From positions 19,696,760 through 19,760,759 of the forward strand of contig OX344762.1 of assembly GCA_947034895.1 (NCBI GenBank): DNA of 64,000 nt, in the 5' to 3' direction. This DNA comes from Rhytidiadelphus loreus (taxonomy: Eukaryota > Streptophyta > Bryopsida > Hypnales > Hylocomiaceae). The stretch's first letter is position 1. Each line of letters starts with the position of its first letter. The notes under the pieces are model-generated. The model was not told the origin of the DNA, searched no databases, and was given only the letters and a program-made list of their open reading frames with translations. Shown piece after piece: positions 48,251-57,384 of the stretch. Both the position numbers and the translations under genes were made by a program.

Positions 48251-48490
48251 TGTCTTGGATCCATCGTTTAGAGCTTGGTTTGTTTTCAATGCAACAGTGA
48301 GAGCTATTACAAGAAACGAATGCAACAGCTGCACTAGAAGAAGATTGTGGGAGCTCCCGTCTTGGAAACTTGTAGTGGCAAATGCCATGCCATAATTTTG
48401 GTTTGATTGTTCAAATGTTGTGTACTGCGCTGGTTAGAGTGGGGATTAGAGCAATTTGGTTTATGGTTAAAACTGGTGGTGGGAATGCAG

Positions 48491-48849
48491 ACTGATCTCC
48501 ATCGCCAAGAGAAACGAGAACTTCCCTGTCTTGTACGACAACCCACGTTTTAGCTGCAACACATCGTTGCCCAAGAAGCCAAGGTATGACAGAAGATTGA
48601 ATTTTCATTGACTAATGATCTCTGCATGGTTCTTGGACTCCAGATTTAGGGTTTAATGGTTGTTCTCAGAGTTGTCGCAGTCCTTCATTCTCCGAGCCTC
48701 CACTTGCTGACGCCTCTGCAGCGTATGTCTATGTGATGAGTCCTGACAGGGTTTCTCTGGGTTCAGTTCAAGTTGTGCAAAGTGAGAGCTGCTCAATTTG
48801 GAGACGAGGATGTACCCCACATCACTACCTTCGACAGACGCACTATCAG
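48491..48849 (+). pseudogene. Two captured exons of unidentified gene(s) in CACTA B
   Basis: Exon 48491-48583 (GAATGCAG acceptor, AAG|GTATGA donor) has one open frame, LISIAKRNENFPVLYDNPRF and onward to LPKKP. Exon 48767-48849 (GGTTCAG acceptor, CAG|GTGGGT donor) is open as [20 protein letters not shown] and onward. The phases of the two do not join directly, so another exon lies or lay between. I do not recognise the source. Both point toward the element's terminal exon at 49283. Confidence 0.45.
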
Positions 48850-49282
48850 GTGGGTATCTTGTGCTTATGGTAAATTTCAAATGCGAATTCGTGTTTATTT
48901 TAAAATCAAATGAGAATGCTGCAGAGCCTGCAATCTTCCCTAAAATGCAGTTTTGATGATGAGATTTTTTAATACATCCTACCAATCATGGTAGCAAACT
49001 GTCTTCCAACTTTGTTCCAATGGCTCAATGTTGTGATTTTAGAAATCAAGTGTGAATGAAGCCTCCACTGCAAGGGTATTGTTTGGCAAGTTGGTTCACT
49101 CCACCACTGGAGCAGAGCGTACACTGAGGCAATTTTGTCCACAGCAAGTCCCAGCGAGGTGACAAAGCTTCGTCCCAGTCACTAGCTTCCTCTTCTCCCA
49201 CTTACGAGACGCCGGGCCAACACTTGTATATTATGTATCTAAAGAAAGGAGTTTTTTTGACATTTTTATTTTTTGTTTGCAG

Positions 49283-49409
49283 GTTGCTAGGACTCCCTAG
49301 GAGTGCAGAGGATATTGGGGCGGAAAGACTGGTAGGGAGCCAATTGAAGGAAATCGGAGCCCTCCTCAGCTTCCATACCTCTGGACCTATTAGTTTAGAT
49401 TTAGTTTAG
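49283..49409 (+). other. Element-borne terminal exon of CACTA B
   Basis: Behind a long T-rich tract and a perfect TTTGCAG acceptor lies the homologue of the 29910-30041 exon of element A (TTGCTAGGA, AGTGCAGAGGATATTGGGGC, GGGAGCCAATTGAAGGAAATC). Reading frames differ between the copies because of small indels. Confidence 0.5.
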
Positions 49410-50379
49410 ATTTTGTAGGTGGGAAAATTTGTAGAAAGGGTTTTGTATATTAGTATTCCATCCATTTGTAGATTTTGGGTTGTGTTATGTTCCTTCTCTG
49501 GGATAATGACATCTACCAAGAATCCTATTTTTTTCATTTGCAGAGTCTACAAATTGATATGAATTATTCTAGGGAAAAAATCTACAAATTTTCAAGATTT
49601 CAGAACCTTCCAAATCATGTGTCAATTTTTGATACTAACATCTACATTGGAAAAGGATTATTAAATTCCTAATCTACAAATTAAAGACATTCTAGTATTA
49701 AAATCTACGATGCTAGAGATTAGAATCTACAATTCAGAATGGAAAAGAATTATTAAATTCCTAATCTACAAATTAAAGACATTCTAGTATTAAAATCTAC
49801 GATGCTAGAGATCAGAATCTACAGTTCAGAATTTACAGGAATCTACATCTGAGAAGAATTCTGAAATTAAAATCTTTGACGTTGTGACAATCTAAACTGA
49901 TAAATGTTCACACTCGCAACATGTTTTGAAATTGAAATCTACTTCTTGCAGAGAATTTAGATATGAAGATCTATTTTTTTGAAAAAAAACTTGAAGTTAT
50001 GATCTACAATATTGTGTAGAATTTCTAAACCTCAGTTAAATGTTGAATTGATTTTGAATTACAAAAAATCCTCATTCTACATAGATTTTAAAATTTTAAG
50101 ATGTAGACCACAAACATGTTTTAATGACATATTCAAAATGTCATTTAAACCTCCGTGTCTTAGTGACATCAAAAAAATGACATTTTAAATGACATTTGGA
50201 TGTCATTTCAACCACCTTGGGGTGGTGGTTGAAATGACATCCAAATGTCATTTAAAATGTCATTAAAACACCCCTTTTGCACTAGTGGAAGTCAAACTAT
50301 TGTAGAAGACCTCTCCTTTTCACAACAAAAGTTTGAGGATGAATAATTGTACCTCTATCCTACTACACATTAGGAAAAA

Positions 50380-50602
50380 GCCCTCCATTGTTTCAGTATT
50401 GTTTCAATATTGTTTCAAACGGTTCACAATAGAGTATTGAAAGTATATTGTGTCAAAACTGCAAACAGTATGCAACAATACTGTTGCAATGAGGGGATTG
50501 CATTTACACCTAAATTATATTGTTGCAGTACTCTTGCAGTGTTGCAACAATGTACTTTCAATACTGTTCTCAGTTTGAAACAATACTGAAACAATGGAGG
50601 GC
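50380..50602. repeat. Foldback MITE rich in ATTGTTTC / GTTGCAACA
   Basis: The ends GCCCTCCATTGTTTCAGTAT and the complement of GAAACAATACTGAAACAATG...GGGC form inverted arms. Inside, AACAATACTGTTGCAATG and CATTGTTGCAACACTGCA-like blocks form further dyads. It interrupts the right part of the dispersed repeat that hosts CACTA B. There is no coding content. Confidence 0.75.
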
Positions 50603-50667
50603 AGGTAGAATGATTCCTTGTCATCCAGCGGACACCAAATGTCAGTGTCGACGTTTAAGGGTTAAGG

Positions 50668-52091
50668 TTCTGCGCACGAAAGTCCACACCTGCCACCAGC
50701 CGGATTCTTTTCTTTCTGTACCGCTTCAATGCTCAATGCTGTCAACAGACAAGACACCTACTCTCTGCGTGGGGAAAGCATTTAATTTTCCGGCAGCAGG
50801 CATCAGGAACCCCAATACTGTATCTTCACGTGGAAGCTGGAAAGTTCTGTGTGCACAACCCAAAGTGGTAGGAGAACAAGGCGCGCAATGCGGGATAATT
50901 CACAATCGTAAGAGTCAACACCGATCTGGAAAAATCAATACCGATCTGAAATGTTAGCCTCCCCCTTCACCCAGAAACAATGAAACTCTACAGCTCAGAA
51001 ATCAGAATCGAGTTCTACCGACAAAAAAGAAGCCCTGAAATCATGTCATTTGCTTTCCGACCCAATTTCTTTGAGCAAATTGCAACAACCGCTTGTAGGA
51101 GAGGATCAATGGACTGTAAGGGATCAGGATGCATGACTCTCATCCTGCGCACCGACTGACAACCAATGTGAGTTACTGTACAGAACTTCGGCTGTTTATG
51201 GTCAACAAGCACTCAACCAGGAGAATAACCCTAATTCTCTGAAAATAATGCTCTAATAATGCTCTTCCCACAGTACTTCCTGGTAGTCTGGGACAAGTTG
51301 GAGCGCCGCTGTCTCAGGACCGGGACGGACACTAGACGGTCATAAGCCATTTTCGGAATACCAAAGCAAGTTTCTTCCTCACTACAGTGTGTGTTTGCTA
51401 GTGATGTTCAGAGCCCAGCCCCTCTTGAGCTTTGATATCTCGCGCTCTTTCGCTCCTTTGCTGTGATCTGTTGATAGAGTGCATCAACATGCAGTGATTT
51501 CTGGTTTCTGGTTTCTTGTCACTTGCTTCTTGTCCGACAGGGGAGCATACTGTATATCGATGTTGCTCAGTTAGCAGATCATCGACACATCAGATTGATG
51601 TGTGTAAAACTTACGACAAGCTCGTCTTCTTCCTTCCTACTTGTTTGTTGTTATTTGTCCTAGAGTGTACCTCCGACAAGAAGTATCAAAGTTAGTGGTT
51701 GGTACCTATGCCCATGTGACATCAAACTACCTCAACATCCTCTGTTCAAGTCATTAGACCCAACGTCACCATTCTTCTTCAGATTGCATCTTTCCTGACG
51801 AAGTTTTCCTTACATGTAGACATGGTCTAAGTTAGCTCTGGCCTTCTCCGAGTGTGTTGGGTTCGTCTCTAGATATTACTGACTTGTCACCTCGCGCAAG
51901 ATTATTTCATATTTTTGTTCAGTGTCTGATTAAAGGCCTGCACAACCATGTCCTCAAACATTCAACCCGCTAAATAGTCGTCATTTTGTGGCCAGATCAT
52001 CATAGTGCAAGTCGTATGTACTGTTGAGTCCGAGTTAGACAATTTGAAGCAAATATGTCTAAACCTCCAATACTTACATTCCCGCCTCAGA
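50668..52091 (+). promoter_or_regulatory. Upstream region of the glycosyltransferase (source of the duplicated block)
   Basis: This is the uninterrupted counterpart of the pieces at 22141-22560, 28803-29026 and 39450-40073. No coding exon was found. The retained similarity over about 1.4 kb may reflect recent duplication rather than function; no TATA box was assigned. Confidence 0.5.
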
Positions 52092-52226
52092 ATGTTCAGC
52101 ATCAACGCCACACTTAGTGACGAATTTAAGTTGGCGCTAGAGAGATGCAGCACCGGCAGCTGGGGTCGTTACCCAGCTTCAAACTTGAAGCAGCCAGTCC
52201 CAGTGCCACTGCGGCTTCTCGGTTGA
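52092..52226 (+). other. Upstream ORF overlapping the glycosyltransferase start
   Basis: The ATG at 52092 opens a 44-codon frame (MFSINATLSDEFKLALERCS and onward) that overlaps the first 82 bases of the main frame in another phase. The broken copy near 40026-40140 has an equivalent frame keeping DEFKLALERCST. An overlapping upstream ORF would limit initiation at the main ATG if it lies in the mRNA. Confidence 0.4.
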
Positions 52227-53821
52227 AGAAGCTTTGGGACTCTGAGCGCAGTGGCAAGATTCCATTCGGGAACGCCGTGAAATGGTCCTTCGTGCTCCTC
52301 AACATCGTGTGGTTCGCGTTTCTCGTGATTTCCATACTATACTCCATTGGAAATAGCAATGGCAACTCCTCATCAGCGATGTCGCTCGGCCAGCAAAGCG
52401 CCTGGTTGCGGCGGTCCAACATTTGCGCGAAGCTGAATGTGCGTGACGACCTATGGGCGGGGGATTTGCGTGAATTTGAAGGCGCCTGGAACCGCCTGTG
52501 TTTCGGTGCCGCGCGATCCCAGCGCCTGCGCATCGCGGCGTTTGTGAAGACTTGGCCGATGGATGGGAAGCCCGGCGGGATGGAGCATCACGCGAGCACC
52601 CTGTATCATGACTTGGCTCGCCGCGGCCACGAGATTCACGTCTTCACCACTCGACCCAATGGAGAGAATATCACTCTTCACAACGAGAACCGTATCCACG
52701 TTCACATCGTCCGCTCGCCGCGTGAATCCGAGGTTGGGTACTCAGCCGAGGAGCTTTACTGGAAGACGTTTCTCGCATTGAACGCTTCCGGATCCCCTTT
52801 CGACGTTGTGCACACGGAAAGCTTTTCCCTTTCGCCAAAGAAAGCGAACGGAATCTCCCCCACAGTCGCAACATGGCACGGCATTGCGGCGGAATGCATC
52901 CACAGCGACATCGCCATGGAGCGCCACCACATCCCCAAGGAGCCGCCCAGCGAGGAGCTTCAGCGGAACCTCGTCGGACGGCTGAAGAAGATCGTGGAGG
53001 AGACGAAAACGTTCGAGAACTACGGTCATCACATCGCGATCAGCGACTACGTCGCGGACGTGATGCGTACGATCTACGAGTTTCCCGTGGAGCGCGTGCA
53101 TACCATCTTCAACGGCGTCGACGACGCGTTTCACCCGAACTCCAACCAAGGCGCGGCGTTTCGGCGCAAGTACAACGTTCCCGTGGACGCGACCATGGTG
53201 TTCGGCGTCGCGGGACGGCTGGTGAAAGACAAAGGCCACCCGCTGCTCTTCGATGCGTTCGTGAACATTCTCGAGAGGCACAGCAACGTCTACCTGCTGG
53301 TCGCGGGGAGCGGCCCCTGGTTGAGTCGTTACGCGCGCCTGGCGCCAGGGAAGCCCAACGTGGTCGCCGTGGGTCCGTTACCACCAGATGAGCTTAATGG
53401 ATTCTATAACTCCCTGGACGTGTTTCTGAACCCTACGTTGCGGTCGCAGGGACTGGACACGACGCTCATCGAGGCGCTCCAGTGCGGGAAGGCGCTGATG
53501 GCGACGCGATTCGCGAGCATCACGTGGAGTGTGATCATCGGGAAGCCATTTGGGTTCACGTTTGCGCCGAATGTGGAAGCGATTACGGCGGCGTTGGAAA
53601 AAGCCATTGGCGACGGGAGGAAGAAGATGGGCGCGGACGCGGAGACGCGCGTGGAGTATGCGCGCATGATGTTCAAGGCGGCGACGATGGGCGCGGCGTA
53701 TGAACGCCTTTTCCTGTGCTTGCGTGACGACGCGTTCTGTGTGTATCCGTTACCGACTGATCGGTGTCCAGATCGCGAGCCCCCGGTGAAGAATTCTCGT
53801 TCCATTGGGACAGTTTGGTAG
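52145..53821 (+). CDS. GT4-type glycosyltransferase, type II membrane protein, intronless
   Basis: One frame of 558 residues. A cytosolic N-terminus is followed by a single membrane anchor (residues about 47-68) and a stem, then a two-domain GT-B fold: KTWPMDGKPGGMEHHASTLY with the glycine-rich first loop, VATWHGIAAE, and AISDYVADVMRTIY. The C-terminal nucleotide-sugar domain has VFGVAGRLVKDKGHPLLFDA, YLLVAGSGP and NPTLRSQGLDTTLIEAL. In the usual E-x7-E motif the first Glu is Gln (QGLDTTLIE, about residues 433-441). The likely site is the Golgi or ER; donor and acceptor are unknown. The frame is GC-rich compared with its AT-rich surroundings. Its 5' part was duplicated about 12 kb to the left. 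The ATG is supported by the conserved start in that copy. Confidence 0.9.
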   Translation: MQHRQLGSLPSFKLEAASPSATAASRLKKLWDSERSGKIPFGNAVKWSFVLLNIVWFAFLVISILYSIGNSNGNSSSAMSLGQQSAWLRRSNICAKLNVRDDLWAGDLREFEGAWNRLCFGAARSQRLRIAAFVKTWPMDGKPGGMEHHASTLYHDLARRGHEIHVFTTRPNGENITLHNENRIHVHIVRSPRESEVGYSAEELYWKTFLALNASGSPFDVVHTESFSLSPKKANGISPTVATWHGIAAECIHSDIAMERHHIPKEPPSEELQRNLVGRLKKIVEETKTFENYGHHIAISDYVADVMRTIYEFPVERVHTIFNGVDDAFHPNSNQGAAFRRKYNVPVDATMVFGVAGRLVKDKGHPLLFDAFVNILERHSNVYLLVAGSGPWLSRYARLAPGKPNVVAVGPLPPDELNGFYNSLDVFLNPTLRSQGLDTTLIEALQCGKALMATRFASITWSVIIGKPFGFTFAPNVEAITAALEKAIGDGRKKMGADAETRVEYARMMFKAATMGAAYERLFLCLRDDAFCVYPLPTDRCPDREPPVKNSRSIGTVW

Positions 53822-53999
53822 ATTGTACACCCAGCACAAAAATTTTGGAACTACGACACACGGAATTGAAGAGATTTTGTTGAAGATGACGGTACTTGAA
53901 TGTTCTTGCGCAGGTGAGGTAGTCATTTAGCCGTACGTACGTAGCATTGACTTGGTACACGTTATAGTCCAATTTTGATGACATTCATGTTGCACTCTA

Positions 54000-54330
54000 C
54001 TAACAACTAACCATTAACTTCTTTTCTTCAGGATGGCAACTGACATTGCCACCTGTCAGCATGGTGGCGTTATGAGAGAGATTGGTGAGGAATTTTCCTT
54101 CACCTGTTAAAAGTAGAGGACTTTTAATATTCGTATGTAGTAGTGTAGTTATGATTGTGTGCAAGGTAGTTGACGTGAGAGCTAGCGCATCTCTTACAGT
54201 TACCTTGTAGCAACTCACTATTAACTTCTTTTGTTTAGGATGGTGGCATTGCCATCTGTTTTGAGAATGGTTGCGTAACGAGAGAGAGTGTGTCGAAGAA
54301 TTCATCGTCACTTGTTGAGGTGGAGAAAAC
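54000..54330 (+). repeat. Two diverged copies of a segment of about 210-bp period
   Basis: CATTAACTTCTTTTCTTCAGGATGG near 54012 recurs as TATTAACTTCTTTTGTTTAGGATGG near 54219, followed in both by ATTGCCA-CTG, GCGTA/GTTATGAGAGAGA and GAA-TT-TC-TCACTTGTT. This looks like an old tandem duplication downstream of the glycosyltransferase. The TTCAG|GATGG pattern resembles splice acceptors, but no exon could be built. Confidence 0.55.
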
Positions 54331-55554
54331 TGATTGCATCGTTTTTCAGCATTTTAACTAGTGTATTCTTGGAAGGTTTATTGAGCTGTTTCGGGATCAC
54401 TTTGGGTCCCAGAGTCAGATCTGTTGTGATCGAACTTTTGTTATTATGTAAGAATTTCTTATGCAATTTTTAACTGCGAGGTTTTGCAGCGGTATGGATG
54501 GGAGAGAAGTCAACCTCGTGATTAATTTCTTATGCAATTATAAGATCAATGGTGTAAGCATAACTTGGCCATCACCTGATAGTCCATCTACCATCTTTCC
54601 CTGCAGGTCCCTGTAATTTAAGCGAGGGGGTCAGTTCACCCCGACCAAATGGAACCTTGATTCAACAGTTCTACGGTGTGGGGTGGGTCTTGATTCCCTT
54701 AATTCGTGGACCATGAGCTCACGGCTAAAACCACTTTTAGCTCAAGGTTACGGTATTGTCAGGATGATGCGTTCGGGTTCTGCTCTGTGGAGGTGATGTG
54801 TTAGGAGCTGACATCGTAACTTGCATTGCAAAAAGATTTTAGAGCACTAGTACAGTGACGATGGACTGTGTAGGCTTTATCAATATGTAGCAACATCCGA
54901 CAGGCCAAGTACGAAGAAATAGTGAAAACAATAACAGCAGACATGTAAAAAAGGAAAAACGGCCAAGAGACCAAGAAGGCCAAGACAAGGCAGAGAAATA
55001 GTGTCCGTCCCTCCTGCACCTCCTGAAAGAGTTCAAACTTCACTCCGACATGAACAAACTGCAGTGGCTGCTGACTGAGTAGTCATTGATTAGAATGGAT
55101 AATAAGTGGTTTCATACAACTTACTTCCGAAAGGCTTCAAGAAGTGTAGCCGAACACATTTGAAGTTTATGAGTATTTATTCCCTAATAAAATTAAGTGG
55201 TAGTCATCCACCCATATGGTGGATCCCCACTGTAATACCACTCATCTGCTTTACTGAGAAGCAAAACCTATCCAGTTTTGGAAACTATTTTACTTTGCAC
55301 ATGGTCGCCCCCCTTAAGTCTAAACTCGGAGCACCTTTCTACGATAATCGTTCCGTCTCCAGATTTTGTAAATATACCTCTCCACAAGTTCTACATAGAG
55401 ATGACACTAGTACATAGGAAAGCACACCTTCAAAGTTCCGTTAACATCATTCAGATTTTCAATATTAGGTTGCTTGACAAGGAGCCGTTGGAACTTGAAA
55501 AGCTTCTCGAGGTCAACCTCGAATCTGGAAGGCCTTGAAATTTTTTGGATCATG
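54331..55554. other. Intergenic; fragment of a MITE end at about 54623
   Basis: AAGCGAGGGGGTCAGTTCAC... at 54623-54648 matches the terminus of the 27323-27559 MITE; no second end was found. A minus-strand frame at 54801-55043 encodes hydrophobic segments but lacks an ATG, and I do not call it a gene. The rest holds no feature I can support. Confidence 0.45.
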
Positions 55555-57384
55555 TTAACCCAGAGCCATCTCAATCACAAGGAAATGCGCACCCACATTC
55601 TTGTCAGCCTTGAACTGCAGTGGTAGATCTTGAGCAGTTCCCGCTTTTATCTGCCCCCAAAAACCAAACATAAATACAAGGAGAGGAGGGAGACAATCGC
55701 AACCAAGAGTCACTTCCCTTTAGATAATGCAAAGCATGTTGCTGGAATCCAATGCCGTCGTCTAGGATTCTGTACAAATAGGGAACCATTCGCGGGGAAA
55801 CTATTTATAGTGTGAGTATTAGATGGATTGCGCTGAGCGTGAATTTCATTTCGTTGAAAAATTAGGACTCTCAAATCATCAACCTCATACATACCTCCAT
55901 AGCGTCCCGAGTGTCCAGATGCACGGAGTCACTCACAGACAGTTTACCCTCAATGCAAACCACATAGGCTTGCCGTCTCTTGGCGAGTACGAAGCCTTGT
56001 TCCACACCTGGATCAGCCTCCGAAACATACATGTTGCAGTCTTGGTGGATGGGGATGACACCCTCGCCAAGATCCTTCTCACTCGCATATCTCTTGAAAT
56101 CCGTCAAAACATGCTGAATTTTGTTGTGTCGGTCTGCTTTCCTGGCAATCCAAGTCGCGGCAATGGTCTCATGAGGATGCACTTTGGGCGGAATAGATAT
56201 ATCTCAACAATCGCACAAAAAGGAAACTGGAAACTGGTACAAGCAAGAGTCTGGACTCACTGGAAAACGCGTGAACCGTAGTTGGGCTTGAGACCGTGTT
56301 TCTCAGGCTTGATCCAAATTTGTAAGAAGCGCAACCTGGACCGAAACGTAGGTTATTGTCAAATTCATTCCATGACAAGCGATGGTAGAATGATACTGCG
56401 TACGTAATTTGCTTTTTAACATGGAGTATTACATTAATTAGTACAAACCCACCCACTGGAGGTATCCATGAAAACCTAGCTGCGTCAGAACTGGCAGGGT
56501 TTACATTAGAAGTTACTGCCATGCCAATTCGCAAGGTTTAACGCAACTAGATTCTGCAAAGGACTTCGACTAGTAATTCTTGAACCCATCATCAAATTCA
56601 ATAATATCAAATTCGTCGTGCAAGGAATCGATCGCATACAAGTCATCGTTGTTGTTCATCTCCGAATGTCGAATTCCTGTTCCAGCACTCATATATTGAA
56701 CTGAGCCACGGCCCAAGGTCTCGGACGTTCCAATGCTGATTAACAACAGCAAGTTAGTCCCAATTGGCACACCAAGATCACCTGGAGATTGAAGAGCAAG
56801 CAAAAATATCCTGAGTGCATGCTTTGTGGCCAGAACTAAGTTTTTCACCGAACAACCTAGATGCACATATTCAAAATCTCATCGTATTGGGATTTCTCAC
56901 CTGGCTTTGTGCGTTAGTTTCCCATCCACAATATACGTGAAGATTTCCATGTCACGATGGGCATGAGTACCAAATCCTGCCTTCGGCTGTGAACCAAAAA
57001 GCATTACAAAAAGTCACCTCATCTCTCGACATCCGCATCCTGGTAATCAGTGTTGAAAAAAAAGATCTGCGTTCTTTACCATAACGGAGCTCTAATGGCC
57101 GTGCATACCTTGACGAGATCGTCATTCAAAACTCGCAGCACTCCAAACTCTTCGTTGCCTGGGTTGTAGTACTCTGCAAAGCTGCACAGACGAAGAACAC
57201 AATCATCAAAGCAGTCCTCACTAAAACGATCAACTTGAAACGAATCAATAGATACATAAAATGAAACATACCCCACAAAAATCACATCTCAACGAATAAT
57301 GGACCCTTACCTAAAATGAAAGCGGCTCTCCAGCCACCACGTCGGAGTGGAAACGTGCAAGCTCTTCGCTGGAATGTGCCTCAT
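55555..57384 (-). CDS. Pirin-family bicupin (quercetin-dioxygenase-like), 7 exons
   Basis: Exons: 57384-57311, 57181-57109, 56986-56901, 56735-56640, 56335-56261, 56141-55895, 55650-55555, total 747 bp (248 residues), all with GT-AG borders and matching phases. The N-terminal cupin carries GTHAHRDMEIFTYIVDG and GSVQYMSAGTGIRHSEMN. The metal ligands H57, H59, H101 and E103 fall at the positions known from human pirin and bacterial YhhW. RFLQIWIKP, GLKPNYGS and KADRHNKIQHVL follow, then the second cupin (IPIHQDCNMYVSEADPGV, RQAYVVCIEG) and LVIEMALG at the end. The sequence is of the compact YhhW/YhaK type rather than the plant PRN1 type. Family members bind iron; some act on quercetin, others as redox-sensing cofactors. 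The substrate is unknown. The first exon starts at an ATG followed directly by the family N-terminus. Confidence 0.92.

Larger units (their letters stand above)
41857..50287. mobile_element. CACTA transposon B (8.4 kb, inverted relative to A, other cargo)
   Basis: The ends carry the same CACTAGTGCARAAGGGGTGT repeat as element A, and GAA is duplicated outside (41854-41856, 50288-50290). 41857 to about 45440 is an inverted, diverged copy of the right end of element A, with a private insert near 44870-45130. 49228-50287 is an inverted copy of A's left end. The middle (45.4-49.2 kb) is unrelated to A. It contains a GC-rich gene-derived block and at least two exons. No transposase was found. The remaining AT-rich interior shows no gene. 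Confidence 0.92.

Noticed and set aside
52742..53281. Long frames of 179 and 172 codons within the glycosyltransferase (both strands)
   Set aside because: They are shadows of a GC-rich coding region with strong third-position bias. The main frame has clear GT4 motifs; these have none.
54801..55043. Minus-strand frame with two hydrophobic segments
   Set aside because: It starts on GTG, with a stop upstream and no in-frame ATG before the hydrophobic part. No convincing splice partners were found and no family is recognised.
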